DNA from: Streptomyces melanogenes
GTDB lineage: Bacteria > Actinomycetota > Actinomycetes > Streptomycetales > Streptomycetaceae
Reading direction: 5' to 3'
DNA: 64,000 nucleotides
Assembly: GCF_014649795.1 (NCBI RefSeq)
Contig: NZ_BMTS01000004.1
Location: 248,001 to 312,000, forward strand
In this document: piece after piece, positions 49,256 to 57,508 of the stretch
Position numbering within the stretch: position 1 is the stretch's first letter
Layout: every line of letters starts with the position of its first letter
The notes under the pieces: generated by a model
What the model saw: the letters and a program-made list of their open reading frames with translations, nothing else
Database searches by the model: none
What the model was told of the DNA's origin: nothing
Made by a program: the position numbers and the translations under genes

Positions 49256-51554
49256 CCTGCCACTGCTGGTACGTCGAGCCGCTGGCCGTCTGCTGGGTGA
49301 CCAGGGCGCCGTCGGTGGCGGACGCGGTGGTCAGCAGGAGCGCGCTGTTCTTGTTGGCGACCGAGTAGCGGCCCGCGCCCAGCCCGGTGAACTGCCAGCG
49401 CTGACTGTCGCGGCCCGTGCAGGTCGCCTGGACGACGGCGGCGCCCGCGGTGGTGGCGCTCCCGGCCACGTCCGCGCAGAGCTTGGAGGCGCCGTTCACC
49501 ATGGTGTAGCTGCCGTCGCCGTTGAGGGCCAGCTGCCACTGCTGGTTGGGCCCGCCGTGCGGGGTCCAGGTGATCAGCTGGGTGCCGGACGTGCCGGAGC
49601 TCGCCGGGTCGTCGAGCGCCTTGCCGCCCGCGGTGAGGGTCCGGGTGCCGCTCAACTGGCCGCCGTACGCCTCGAACTCGTACAGCGAGTACCCGTACGA
49701 GGTGCCGCGCTGGGTGGCGTACAGACGGAGGTAGCGCCCGGAGCCGGAGAGCCCGGTGAGGTCCTGGACGCCGCCGGTGCCGCTGGTGGTGGAGTAGAGC
49801 GTGCGCCAGGTCGTCGCGTCGTCGGAGAGCTGGATCTGGAAGGCCTTGCCGTACGCGGCCTCCCAGCGCAGCACCACGCGGTTGACGTTCTGCGCGGAGC
49901 CGAGGTCGACCTGGAGCCACTGCGGGTCGCTGTAGGCGCTGGACCAGCGGGTGGCGCCGTCGCCGTCGGTGGCCGAGGCGGCCGGGAAGTTGACGGTTTC
50001 GGTGCTGGAGGCGGTGGTGGGGCGGTTGCGGGCGAGGTTGCCTGGCTGGGAGAGACCCGGCCAGGCGGGGTTGTGGCCGACGGCCGCGACGATCGGGGTG
50101 AACGCGGCGTAACTGCTCGCCGGCTTCGGGGACCCCCAGGTCTGCTGGGCGAGGCCGCGCAGCGGGTACATGATGCCGGCCGCGATCTGGTCCTCGGTCT
50201 CCGCGTTGGGGTTGTCGCACCACACGTGGATCAGCGAGCCGGGGTTCCTGGCCGGGTCGGTGAGGGTGTTGTTGCCCTGGAACAGATCCGGGGTCCACGT
50301 CTCGTACATCCACTTGGTGTCGGGTTTGGCGCCCCCGAGGACGTAATAGGTGGGTGTCCAGGACTCGTTGGCCACGGTGTGCCCGGCCGCCGCCAGTTGC
50401 TGCGGGGTGAGGCCGTAGTTGTACCAGTACTCGACGAGGATGTCCGCGTTCGGGGTGACGGTGCCGTCGCCGGACTTGATGCCGTCGTTCCACATCCGGG
50501 TGGTCTTCCCGGCCGCCCGCACCAGCGCGTCGGCCCAGTTGACGTACCCGTAGTAGGTGTCCTTGGCGGTGGCGTCGGCGCCGTAGTGGGCGCGGGCGTA
50601 GCTGAGCAGCTGGGGGTAGCTGTTGTAGTCGGTGACGTACTCGTCCGCGCCGATGTGCCAGTAGCGGGCCGGGAAGAGCGGCAGGTACTCGTTGACCAGG
50701 TCCTTGATCAGGGTGTACGTGCCGGGCAGCGAGAGGTCGATGAACTCGGCGCTGGCCGTGCCGGAGCTGTTCTTGAGCTTGAGCTCGGGGTGGGCGGCCA
50801 GGACCGCGTTCATGTGCCCGGGGGTGTCGATCTCCGGGACGATGGTGACGTGGTACTTCTGCCCGAGCGCCACCAGGTCGGCGATGTCCTGCTTGGTGTA
50901 GTGGTCGGTGGAGACGATCTCCGGGTGGGTGGAGCTTTCGAGCCGGAAGCCGTACGTGTCCGACAGGTGGAAGTGGAAGTAGTTGAGCTTGAGGTAGGCC
51001 AGCTCCTTGATGTGCTGGCGGACCCAGGCGACGGTGAAGAACTTCCGGCCCTGGTCGATCATGAGGCCGCGCTCGGGTTTGGTGGGCCAGTCCACGGCCG
51101 TCCCGGCGGGCACCGAGGGGGACTGGTGGAGCAGTTGGAGGAGGGTGCGGGTGCCGTAGAAGGCGCCGGTGTCGGTGGCCGCCTGGATGGTGACGGCCTG
51201 GCCGACGGTCATCTTGTAGCCCTCGGCGGGCAGCGTGCCGTCGCCGAGGGTGAGCCCGATGTCGCCGGTGGCGGGCGTCCCGGTGACGACGGCCACCGTC
51301 CGCCCGGTCTGCGCGGCGAGGTCGTCCGCCAACGTGGCGGCTTCGTCGGAGAGTTGGGCGGTGTAGGCGGGGTCGACGGCGATCCGGCTGGTGGCGGTGA
51401 AGGCGTACGTGCCGGAGCCTGCCGTCCACTGCCGTAGTGCCGGAACGGTCTGCGGGGGCCCGGCGGCCGCCTGGGCGGGCGTGGCGGCGACGCCGGGCAG
51501 GGCGAGCGCGGCCAGCGCGCAGACCGCGGCGATCAGGAATCTGAGCAGTCGCAT
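49248..51554 (-). CDS. secreted beta-N-acetylhexosaminidase (GH20) with CBM32 and ricin-type lectin modules
   Basis: This 768-residue protein has a Sec signal (1-30), a GH20b domain (about 40-160), the GH20 catalytic barrel (about 162-495) with the catalytic pair Asp304-Glu305 in HIGADEY, a CBM32 (F5/8 type C) domain (about 510-640), and a RICIN lectin domain (about 645-768). GH20 enzymes release terminal GlcNAc or GalNAc by substrate-assisted catalysis, completing chitin breakdown with the chitinase here. Confidence 0.92.
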   Translation of the reverse strand: MRLLRFLIAAVCALAALALPGVAATPAQAAAGPPQTVPALRQWTAGSGTYAFTATSRIAVDPAYTAQLSDEAATLADDLAAQTGRTVAVVTGTPATGDIGLTLGDGTLPAEGYKMTVGQAVTIQAATDTGAFYGTRTLLQLLHQSPSVPAGTAVDWPTKPERGLMIDQGRKFFTVAWVRQHIKELAYLKLNYFHFHLSDTYGFRLESSTHPEIVSTDHYTKQDIADLVALGQKYHVTIVPEIDTPGHMNAVLAAHPELKLKNSSGTASAEFIDLSLPGTYTLIKDLVNEYLPLFPARYWHIGADEYVTDYNSYPQLLSYARAHYGADATAKDTYYGYVNWADALVRAAGKTTRMWNDGIKSGDGTVTPNADILVEYWYNYGLTPQQLAAAGHTVANESWTPTYYVLGGAKPDTKWMYETWTPDLFQGNNTLTDPARNPGSLIHVWCDNPNAETEDQIAAGIMYPLRGLAQQTWGSPKPASSYAAFTPIVAAVGHNPAWPGLSQPGNLARNRPTTASSTETVNFPAASATDGDGATRWSSAYSDPQWLQVDLGSAQNVNRVVLRWEAAYGKAFQIQLSDDATTWRTLYSTTSGTGGVQDLTGLSGSGRYLRLYATQRGTSYGYSLYEFEAYGGQLSGTRTLTAGGKALDDPASSGTSGTQLITWTPHGGPNQQWQLALNGDGSYTMVNGASKLCADVAGSATTAGAAVVQATCTGRDSQRWQFTGLGAGRYSVANKNSALLLTTASATDGALVTQQTASGSTYQQWQVS

Positions 51555-51607
51555 GGCGTATCCCTGGTCAAGGAAGGGGGCAGGGGGCGTGCGAGGTGAG
51601 TGGCGCC

Positions 51608-51636
51608 AGTGCAGCGTAGTGCCGCGTCCATGTCAA
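51608..51636 (-). promoter_or_regulatory. candidate promoter of the GH20 gene
   Basis: On the minus strand TTGACA (51636-51631), 17 bases and TGCACT (51613-51608); the -10 is poor. It lies 54 bases before the GH20 start. The 254-bp gap to the RICIN gene shows no other gene. Confidence 0.4.
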
Positions 51637-51808
51637 GAGATGCTCGAAACTCCGCCGTATCGCGCGCGATCGAGCAGGGAGCGGGCTTCCGCGGCGCTGT
51701 CCGCGCACGAAAACCCAAGAAGCGACGACGAAAACACATGTACTCCCGGCCGCCACCGGCAGTGGGATCGGGCGAACGCTCCTCCTCGGAGAGAAAGGAC
51801 GACGACCT

Positions 51809-54028
51809 GTGTCACGCCTGCGAAGAGCCCTCGCGGCAACGGCCGCGGCCATCCCCCTGCTGGCCGGCGTCGTGCTGGCTCCGGAACCGGCGTCGGCGGC
51901 CGCGCCCGACGCCACGTACACGATCTCGATCGGGTCGGTGAACTCCTACAAGTACCCGACCGACACCCCGGCCGCCTCCTACGTCGACAAGGACGGCACC
52001 TTCTACTTCCAGCAGTCCGCCGCGCTCTACGGCGCGAGCGAGCCCCGGTACTGGGACTTCTACACCGGTACGGACTTCGACGACGCCACCCGGTCGAGTG
52101 CGATCAGCAACGCCGTGAACCCGGCCAACTCCAGCGACAGGAACAACGACACCACCTGGCGCTGCAACAACAGCCCCACCGGCGTGACGGCGACGTCCGC
52201 CGGGTCGGGCTCGGGCTACTCCCAGAAGAACTTCTGCGACCTGGTCGGGGTGTGGGTCGACCCGGACACGGGGGACTGGTACGGCCTGGTGCACAACGAG
52301 TTCACCCCGCAGCCCTTCGGTGACGGCCTGCACTACGACGCCATCGACTACGCGGTCTCCAAGAACCAGGGCAAGGTGTGGACCATCCTCGGCCACGCCA
52401 TCACCTCGCCGTACAGCACCACCCGCAACGACTCGACGGCCTTCCCCCAGCAGACGTACCACTACGGAGACGGCGACCAGCGGCTGTTCGTCGACCCGGC
52501 GTCGGGCTACTTCTACGTCTACTACGGTTCGCGGGTCGTCCCCAAGGGCGGCACCGGCGGCAGCACCGGCGGGCTGGCGCACGTCGCCCGCGCGCCGATC
52601 TCCTCGAAGATGGCGAGCGGCTCCTGGTCGAAGTGGTACGACGGCGCCTGGTCGCAGCCCGGTGTGGGCGGCCGGGAGAGCAACATGGTGCCGGTGACCT
52701 CGGCGAACCCGACCGGCTACACGCCGGTGTCCGACGACTACGACCCCGCCAACGGCGGAACCGTCGACCAGCAGGTCGCGGCGGGCCAACTCCCGGCCAA
52801 GTCGGACCTGTTCATCATGAACATCGCCTACGACGCCCACCTCGGCCTCTACATCGGCGAGCCGGAGGTCGTCTCGGGGAAGGCGCCCCAGCGCTTCTAC
52901 GTGACCGACGACCTGGCGACGCAGAAGTGGCGGCTGATCGGGGACTCGGGCAGCTACACCTCCGGCTCCTGGTACCGCTGGATGGTGGACTCCGCGAACC
53001 GCACGAACTCGACGATCGTCGGCAGGACGTTCCGGTCCTACTGCTCCATCGCCTGCGCCCGATCCGACGGCGAGTACGCCGAGGTCACGGTGGGCTCGTC
53101 CGCGCCCGCCACTCCGCCCGTCGACCCCACGAAGACGTACCGCGTCGGCAGCGGATCCGGCCGTGTGCTCGCCCAGACCTCCGGCGGCTCGACGGTCACC
53201 TCGCTGGGCTCCGCCACCGGTTCGAACCTGGAGGCGTGGGCCTTCACGGGCAACGGCGACGGCTCGTACCGGATCGCCAACGCGGCCACCGGGAACCTGC
53301 TGGGCGTCGACTCCGACGCGAAGACCGGCCGCGCCTGGGCGGCCAAACCGTCCGCCACCGTGCCCGGATCCGGCGGTCCCACGGTCGGGCAGCAGTGGTT
53401 CGTCGTCCCGGAGGTGTCGTCCGGCGGTGCACGCAGTGGTGCGTACCGACTGGTCAACCGCTACAGCGGGCTGGTGCTCGGCATGTCGTCGGAGGCCGCC
53501 CGCCTCGCCGAGACCACACCGGTCCGCACCTGGACCAATACGACGGGCGGAGTCGGCGGCTCGCGCACCGCCGCCGAGCAGACGCTGACCCTGACCGCGA
53601 CAGGCTCGGCCCCGGCGAACCTGAACGGCCCGCACACCGTATCCGTGTCCGGCAAGGGGCTCGACGACCCCGACTGGTCCAAGGCGACCGGGGTGCAGCT
53701 GGTGACCTGGTCGCTCAACGGCGGGTCCAACCAGATCTGGAACTTCACCCAGCAGTCCGACGGCTCGTACACGCTGGTCAACGCCTACTCGAACCTGTGC
53801 GCCGACGACGACGGCGGGCTCACCGCACCGGGCACGGCGGTGATCCAGTGGACGTGCACCGGCAGTGCGAACCAGCGCTGGAACGTCACCCGACTCGCCT
53901 CGGGCGCCTACGCCATCGCCAACGCGCACAGCGGACTGCTGCTGACGACGTCGTCGGGCTCCGACGGCGGCCGGGTCACCCAGCAGGCCGACACCCACAG
54001 CGCGCTCCAGCAGTGGACGATCACCTGA
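51809..54028 (+). CDS. secreted protein with unknown N-terminal domain and two RICIN lectin domains
   Basis: This 739-residue protein has a Sec signal (about 1-31), an N-terminal domain of about 390 residues with repeated Tyr/Trp-rich blade-like segments (YTISIGSVNSYKYPTDTPAA, DPDTGDWYGLVHNEFTPQPF, FFYVYYGSRVVP), and two ricin-type beta-trefoil domains (about 445-600 and 615-739) with QxW motifs (QQWFV, QQWTI). The N-terminal part resembles five-bladed propeller glycosidases in style, but no catalytic residues can be assigned. It is divergent from the GH20 gene. Starts at GTG 51809. Confidence 0.8.
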   Translation: MSRLRRALAATAAAIPLLAGVVLAPEPASAAAPDATYTISIGSVNSYKYPTDTPAASYVDKDGTFYFQQSAALYGASEPRYWDFYTGTDFDDATRSSAISNAVNPANSSDRNNDTTWRCNNSPTGVTATSAGSGSGYSQKNFCDLVGVWVDPDTGDWYGLVHNEFTPQPFGDGLHYDAIDYAVSKNQGKVWTILGHAITSPYSTTRNDSTAFPQQTYHYGDGDQRLFVDPASGYFYVYYGSRVVPKGGTGGSTGGLAHVARAPISSKMASGSWSKWYDGAWSQPGVGGRESNMVPVTSANPTGYTPVSDDYDPANGGTVDQQVAAGQLPAKSDLFIMNIAYDAHLGLYIGEPEVVSGKAPQRFYVTDDLATQKWRLIGDSGSYTSGSWYRWMVDSANRTNSTIVGRTFRSYCSIACARSDGEYAEVTVGSSAPATPPVDPTKTYRVGSGSGRVLAQTSGGSTVTSLGSATGSNLEAWAFTGNGDGSYRIANAATGNLLGVDSDAKTGRAWAAKPSATVPGSGGPTVGQQWFVVPEVSSGGARSGAYRLVNRYSGLVLGMSSEAARLAETTPVRTWTNTTGGVGGSRTAAEQTLTLTATGSAPANLNGPHTVSVSGKGLDDPDWSKATGVQLVTWSLNGGSNQIWNFTQQSDGSYTLVNAYSNLCADDDGGLTAPGTAVIQWTCTGSANQRWNVTRLASGAYAIANAHSGLLLTTSSGSDGGRVTQQADTHSALQQWTIT

Positions 54029-54650
54029 CCGTTCCGCCACCGGTCGTGAAGACCCCCGCGCGTGCGGCGGCGGCCGCGGCCTCGGCGGCGCGGTCCGCCG
54101 CCGCCTCGTCGAGCACGGTGGCGGTGGTCAGCAGGCGGTAGTACAGGGGGGCCGAGACCGCGCGGATCACTTCGCGGGTGTCGGTCCCCTTCGTCAACTC
54201 TCCTCGTTCAACGGCCTGTTGGACGCACGGCGCCCATTCGTCGACGCGCGTCTCGTAGAAGCGGTGCAGGGCGGCGGCGGTCTGCTCGTCGCAGGTCGCC
54301 GCGGCGATCACCGCTTTGAAGAGGGGGCCCTGGCGGGCGTCGGCCAGGGTGCGCTGGACGAGCCGGGCGTTGGCGCGCAGATCGCCCAGGAGCGTCCCCG
54401 TCTCCGTGCGCGGCAGCGACTGCTCGGCCATGTCCGCGAGCAGGTCGGCCACGAGGCCCGCCGGAGTGCCCCAGCGCCGGTAGACCGTGGTCTTGCCGAC
54501 CTCGGCGCGGCGCGCCACATCGGCCAGGTCCAGCTCGGCGAGACCGCCCTCCGCGAGCGCGTCACCGGCGGCGGCGAGCACCGCGGTCCGTACGCGAGCG
54601 GTGCGGCCGCCGGGCCGGACGGTCCCCGGGTCTGCGTCTCCGGAAGCCAT
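54021..54650 (-). CDS. TetR-family regulator
   Basis: This 209-residue protein has the TetR HTH (LAELDLADVARRAEVGKTTVYRRWGTPAGLV) and a TetR_C_11-like ligand domain. It is divergent from the aldo/keto reductase gene, with three TAACGG half-sites in between, two at the TetR start itself. The pair forms a typical repressor-enzyme unit. Confidence 0.87.
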   Translation of the reverse strand: MASGDADPGTVRPGGRTARVRTAVLAAAGDALAEGGLAELDLADVARRAEVGKTTVYRRWGTPAGLVADLLADMAEQSLPRTETGTLLGDLRANARLVQRTLADARQGPLFKAVIAAATCDEQTAAALHRFYETRVDEWAPCVQQAVERGELTKGTDTREVIRAVSAPLYYRLLTTATVLDEAAADRAAEAAAAAARAGVFTTGGGTVR

Positions 54651-54727
54651 AACGGGTCTCCTGTTCCATTAACGGGTGAGGCTCTGCTACGTTGTGGGCA
54701 CATCCTAACGGAACCGCAGAACCGTTA
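54650..54727. promoter_or_regulatory. TAACGG operator cluster between TetR and the aldo/keto reductase
   Basis: TAACGGGT occurs as direct repeats at 54650-54657 and 54670-54677, and TAACGG-N10-CCGTTA is an inverted repeat at 54706-54727. The sites flank the divergent start points and suit autoregulated TetR repression. Confidence 0.55.
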
Positions 54728-54777
54728 GTGGTCGTCGCTCGGCGACCGCACCGGCTGCACACGGAGAGGAACCTGTC

Positions 54778-55836
54778 ATGGAATACAGGCGGCTGGGCGC
54801 GTCGGGGCTGATGGTGCCCGCACTGAGCTTCGGGGCCGGGACGTTCGGCGGGCGCGGGGAGCTCTTCAGCGCCTGGGGCGACACCGACGCGGAGCAGGCG
54901 CGCCGACTGGTGGACATCTGCCTGGAGGCCGGGGTCACCATGTTCGACACCGCCGACGTGTACTCCGCCGGTGCCTCGGAGGAAGTGCTCGGCGCGGCGA
55001 TCAAGGGGCGGCGCGACGAGGTGATCATCTCCACCAAGGCCGGACTGCCGATGGGCGACGGACCCGGCGACGCGGGCACCTCCCGCTCGCGCCTGATCCG
55101 CGGCGTCGAGGACGCGCTGCGCCGCCTCGGCACCGACTACATCGACATCTTCCAGCTGCACGCCTTCGACGCGGGCACCCCGATCGAGGAGGTCATGTCC
55201 ACGCTCGACGACCTGGTACGGGCCGGAAAGATCCGCTACACCGGCGTCTCCAACTTCTCCGGCTGGCAGCTGATGAAGTCGCAGGCCACGGCGGACCGGT
55301 ACGGCTACCAGCGCTATGCGGCACACCAGGTGTACTACTCGCTGGTGGGCCGTGACTACGAGTGGGAGCTGATGCCGCTCGGCGCCGACCAGGGCGTCGG
55401 CGCGGTGGTGTGGAGCCCGCTCGGCTGGGGCCGGCTCACCGGCAGGATCCGCCGCGGGCAGCCGCTGCCGGAGCAGAGCCGGCTGCACACCACCGCCGAC
55501 TACGGCCCGCCCGTCGAGGACGAGCTGCTCTACCGGGTGGTCGACACGCTCGACGAGCTGGCGGAGGAGACCGGCAGGACGATCCCGCAGATCGCCCTCA
55601 ACTGGCTGCTGCGCCGCCCCACCGTCTCCTCGGTCATCATCGGCGCCCGCAACGAGGAGCAGCTGCGGCAGAACCTCGGCGCGCTCGGCTGGGCCCTGAC
55701 GGCCGAGCAGGTCGCCCGCCTCGACGCCGCGAGCGGCCGGACCGCGCCCTACCCGTACTTCCCGTACGAGCGACAGGAGGGGTTCGCCCGGCTCAACCCG
55801 CCGATGACGGGCGGGGCGGGTGCCGGGCAGGCGTAG
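54778..55836 (+). CDS. aldo/keto reductase
   Basis: This 352-residue TIM-barrel protein has the AKR catalytic set: Asp and Tyr in MFDTADVYSAGASEEVLG, Lys in IISTKAGLPM, and His in IFQLHAFDAGTPIEE. ALNWLLRRPTVSSVIIGARN holds the cofactor-binding motif. It reduces aldehydes or ketones with NADPH. GGAGAGGAA precedes the ATG. Regulated by the divergent TetR, judging by the repeats. Confidence 0.9.
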   Translation: MEYRRLGASGLMVPALSFGAGTFGGRGELFSAWGDTDAEQARRLVDICLEAGVTMFDTADVYSAGASEEVLGAAIKGRRDEVIISTKAGLPMGDGPGDAGTSRSRLIRGVEDALRRLGTDYIDIFQLHAFDAGTPIEEVMSTLDDLVRAGKIRYTGVSNFSGWQLMKSQATADRYGYQRYAAHQVYYSLVGRDYEWELMPLGADQGVGAVVWSPLGWGRLTGRIRRGQPLPEQSRLHTTADYGPPVEDELLYRVVDTLDELAEETGRTIPQIALNWLLRRPTVSSVIIGARNEEQLRQNLGALGWALTAEQVARLDAASGRTAPYPYFPYERQEGFARLNPPMTGGAGAGQA

Positions 55837-55843
55837 GGCCGGA

Positions 55844-56431
55844 TCAGGCGGTGTACTCCGGGATGTTCGCCTCGGCCCAGGCGGCGAGGACGCGGGCGCA
55901 GTCGGCCACCGACTCGCGCCACGTCCTGGCCGCGCCCTCGCCCGCCTCGTCGCTGACGTGCTTGACGATACGGAGGGGGACACCGGCCCGCTGCGCCACG
56001 GAGGCGAGCGCGTAGCCCTCCATGTCGACGAGGTGGGCGCGCAGCGCCAGGCGGGCGCGGGCTTCCTCGTCGGCTATGAACGAGTCGCCGGTCGCCAGCG
56101 TCGGCCCGCCCCGGTCGGACACGTCGAGCGGTGGGCCGTACACCTCGCCGGTCAGCGCGGCCAGCACGTCGCTGTCCAGGTCGTGCTGGAGCACCGAGCC
56201 GATGACATGGGTGCCGGTCCACCCCGGGCGCAGCGCCCCGGCCGTGCCCAGGTTGACGACCCGGGAGGGGTGCGGCCCGCGCCCCAGGACGGTGGCCAGC
56301 GTGCCCGCCGCGTTCACCTTGCCCATGCCGGTGAGCAGGACGGGCAGATCCGTGTCGAGGAACTGCGCCTCTTCCTTGACGGCCAGCACGAGCAGCGGGC
56401 GGTCGGCGGCGATGTGTCCTGAGAGCTCCAT
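55844..56431 (-). CDS. MTA/SAH nucleosidase-like (phosphorylase superfamily)
   Basis: This 195-residue protein has the purine nucleoside phosphorylase fold of MTA/SAH nucleosidase: LLTGMGKVNAAGTLATVLGR, VVNLGTAGALRPG, HLVDMEGYALASVAQRAG with the purine-binding Glu, and VKHVSDEAGEGAARTW with the catalytic Asp. Reaction: hydrolysis of a 5'-modified adenosine to adenine. It is shorter than canonical MTAN (about 230). Starts at ATG 56431. Confidence 0.8.
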   Translation of the reverse strand: MELSGHIAADRPLLVLAVKEEAQFLDTDLPVLLTGMGKVNAAGTLATVLGRGPHPSRVVNLGTAGALRPGWTGTHVIGSVLQHDLDSDVLAALTGEVYGPPLDVSDRGGPTLATGDSFIADEEARARLALRAHLVDMEGYALASVAQRAGVPLRIVKHVSDEAGEGAARTWRESVADCARVLAAWAEANIPEYTA

Positions 56432-56602
56432 GGGGACCAGGGTATTTCCGTGGGATCGGTGCTCCGGCGGCGGGTCAGGTGTGTGGGTGGGTGTGCTCCT
56501 GACCTGCGCCCCGTTTGATGCCCGTGTTTCAAGGAAGGCGCACCGGAGGGACGGCGTATGCCTCCCGCCGGTTTCCCGGAGACCGGGACTCAGTACACAG
56601 GA

Positions 56603-57085
56603 ATGGAGAACACCGTGGCTGCCGTGAAGAGCACGTTGCCGGATGCCGACCTGAAGGTCGTGGGGACCGCGCTGCAGGGTGCCCTGGTGGATTTGGTGGA
56701 TCTGTCGCTGGTGGCCAAGCAGGTGCACTGGAACGTCGTCGGCCCGCGCTTCCGCTCGGTCCACCTCCAGCTCGACGAGGTGGTGACCACCGCGCGGCTG
56801 CACTCCGACGTGGTGGCCGAACGCGCCTCCGCGCTCGGTGTCACCCCGGACGGCCGGGCCGCGACCGTGGCGGCCGCCTCCGCGATCGGCACGGTCCCGG
56901 AGGGCTGGATCAGGGACACCGAGGCCGTGCAGGTGCTCGTCGTCGCCCTGGGCAGGGTGACCGAGCGCATGCGCGAGCGGATCGCCGCGACCGGGGAGCC
57001 GGATCCGGTCACCCAGGACCTGCTCATCACCCTGACCGGGGAGCTGGAGAAGCACGCCTGGATGTTCCAGGCGGAGGACGCCTGA
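56603..57085 (+). CDS. dps: Dps-family DNA-binding ferritin-like protein
   Basis: This 160-residue protein has the Dps ferroxidase signature KQVHWNVVGPRFRSVHLQLDEVV, and ARLHSDVVAERASALGVTPDG. Dps oxidises ferrous iron with peroxide and coats DNA in stress. ATG 56603 lies very close to an ACAGGA; the GTG at 56615 with GGAG in front is equally possible. Its neighbours are stress genes. Confidence 0.88.
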   Translation: MENTVAAVKSTLPDADLKVVGTALQGALVDLVDLSLVAKQVHWNVVGPRFRSVHLQLDEVVTTARLHSDVVAERASALGVTPDGRAATVAAASAIGTVPEGWIRDTEAVQVLVVALGRVTERMRERIAATGEPDPVTQDLLITLTGELEKHAWMFQAEDA

Positions 57086-57108
57086 CCCGTCACCCCCGCC
57101 CGGGCGCG

Positions 57109-57348
57109 CTACACGTGGTGGTCGTGCTCCGGCGCGTCCGGCCCTTGCGGTGGTCGGGTGTCGGGCGTCTGCCAGGAGTCCGCGCGCGGCTGGGGTCCCT
57201 GCGGGGGCTTCGGCCGCCGCGCGGCCCGGCGGCTGCCGAACCAGAAGGCCCCGATCAGGACGGCCACGACGAGGATGCCGACGATCAGGAACAGCCACGA
57301 GGACGAGGTGCTGGCGGCGAGGGGCTGGGAGAGCGTGAGGGTGTTCAT
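57109..57348 (-). CDS. DUF6479-like small membrane protein
   Basis: This 79-residue protein has one helix (SSWLFLIVGILVVAVLIGAFWFG) and a basic, Pro-rich tail (RRAARRPKPPQGPQPR) ending HDHHV. It resembles the streptomycete DUF6479 family of unknown function. Start at ATG 57348. It lies between Dps and the TPP enzyme. Confidence 0.6.
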   Translation of the reverse strand: MNTLTLSQPLAASTSSSWLFLIVGILVVAVLIGAFWFGSRRAARRPKPPQGPQPRADSWQTPDTRPPQGPDAPEHDHHV

Positions 57349-57398
57349 GCACGGCGGGTGACCGGTGGGCGCGAAAGAAAACATCCGCCCCTGGGGCC

Positions 57399-57423
57399 GT
57401 GTGAGGCGCCCGCACAGGGGTAC
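57399..57423 (+). promoter_or_regulatory. SigB-type promoter candidate for the TPP enzyme
   Basis: GTGT (57399-57402), 15 bases and GGGTAC (57418-57423) match GnnT-N14/16-GGGTA(C/T) exactly. It lies 85 bases before the start at 57509. Confidence 0.45.
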
Positions 57424-57508
57424 CGGCGCAAGCGCGTCGGCGGCACCGGCCTGGGCGGGCAGTGCACCGACGCGGCCCCGTAGAAGGCACTCGTGGAAAG
57501 GTCATCCC

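Noticed and set aside
56440..56445. GGGTAT before dps as a SigB-type promoter
   Set aside because: No GnnT occurs 14-16 bases upstream.
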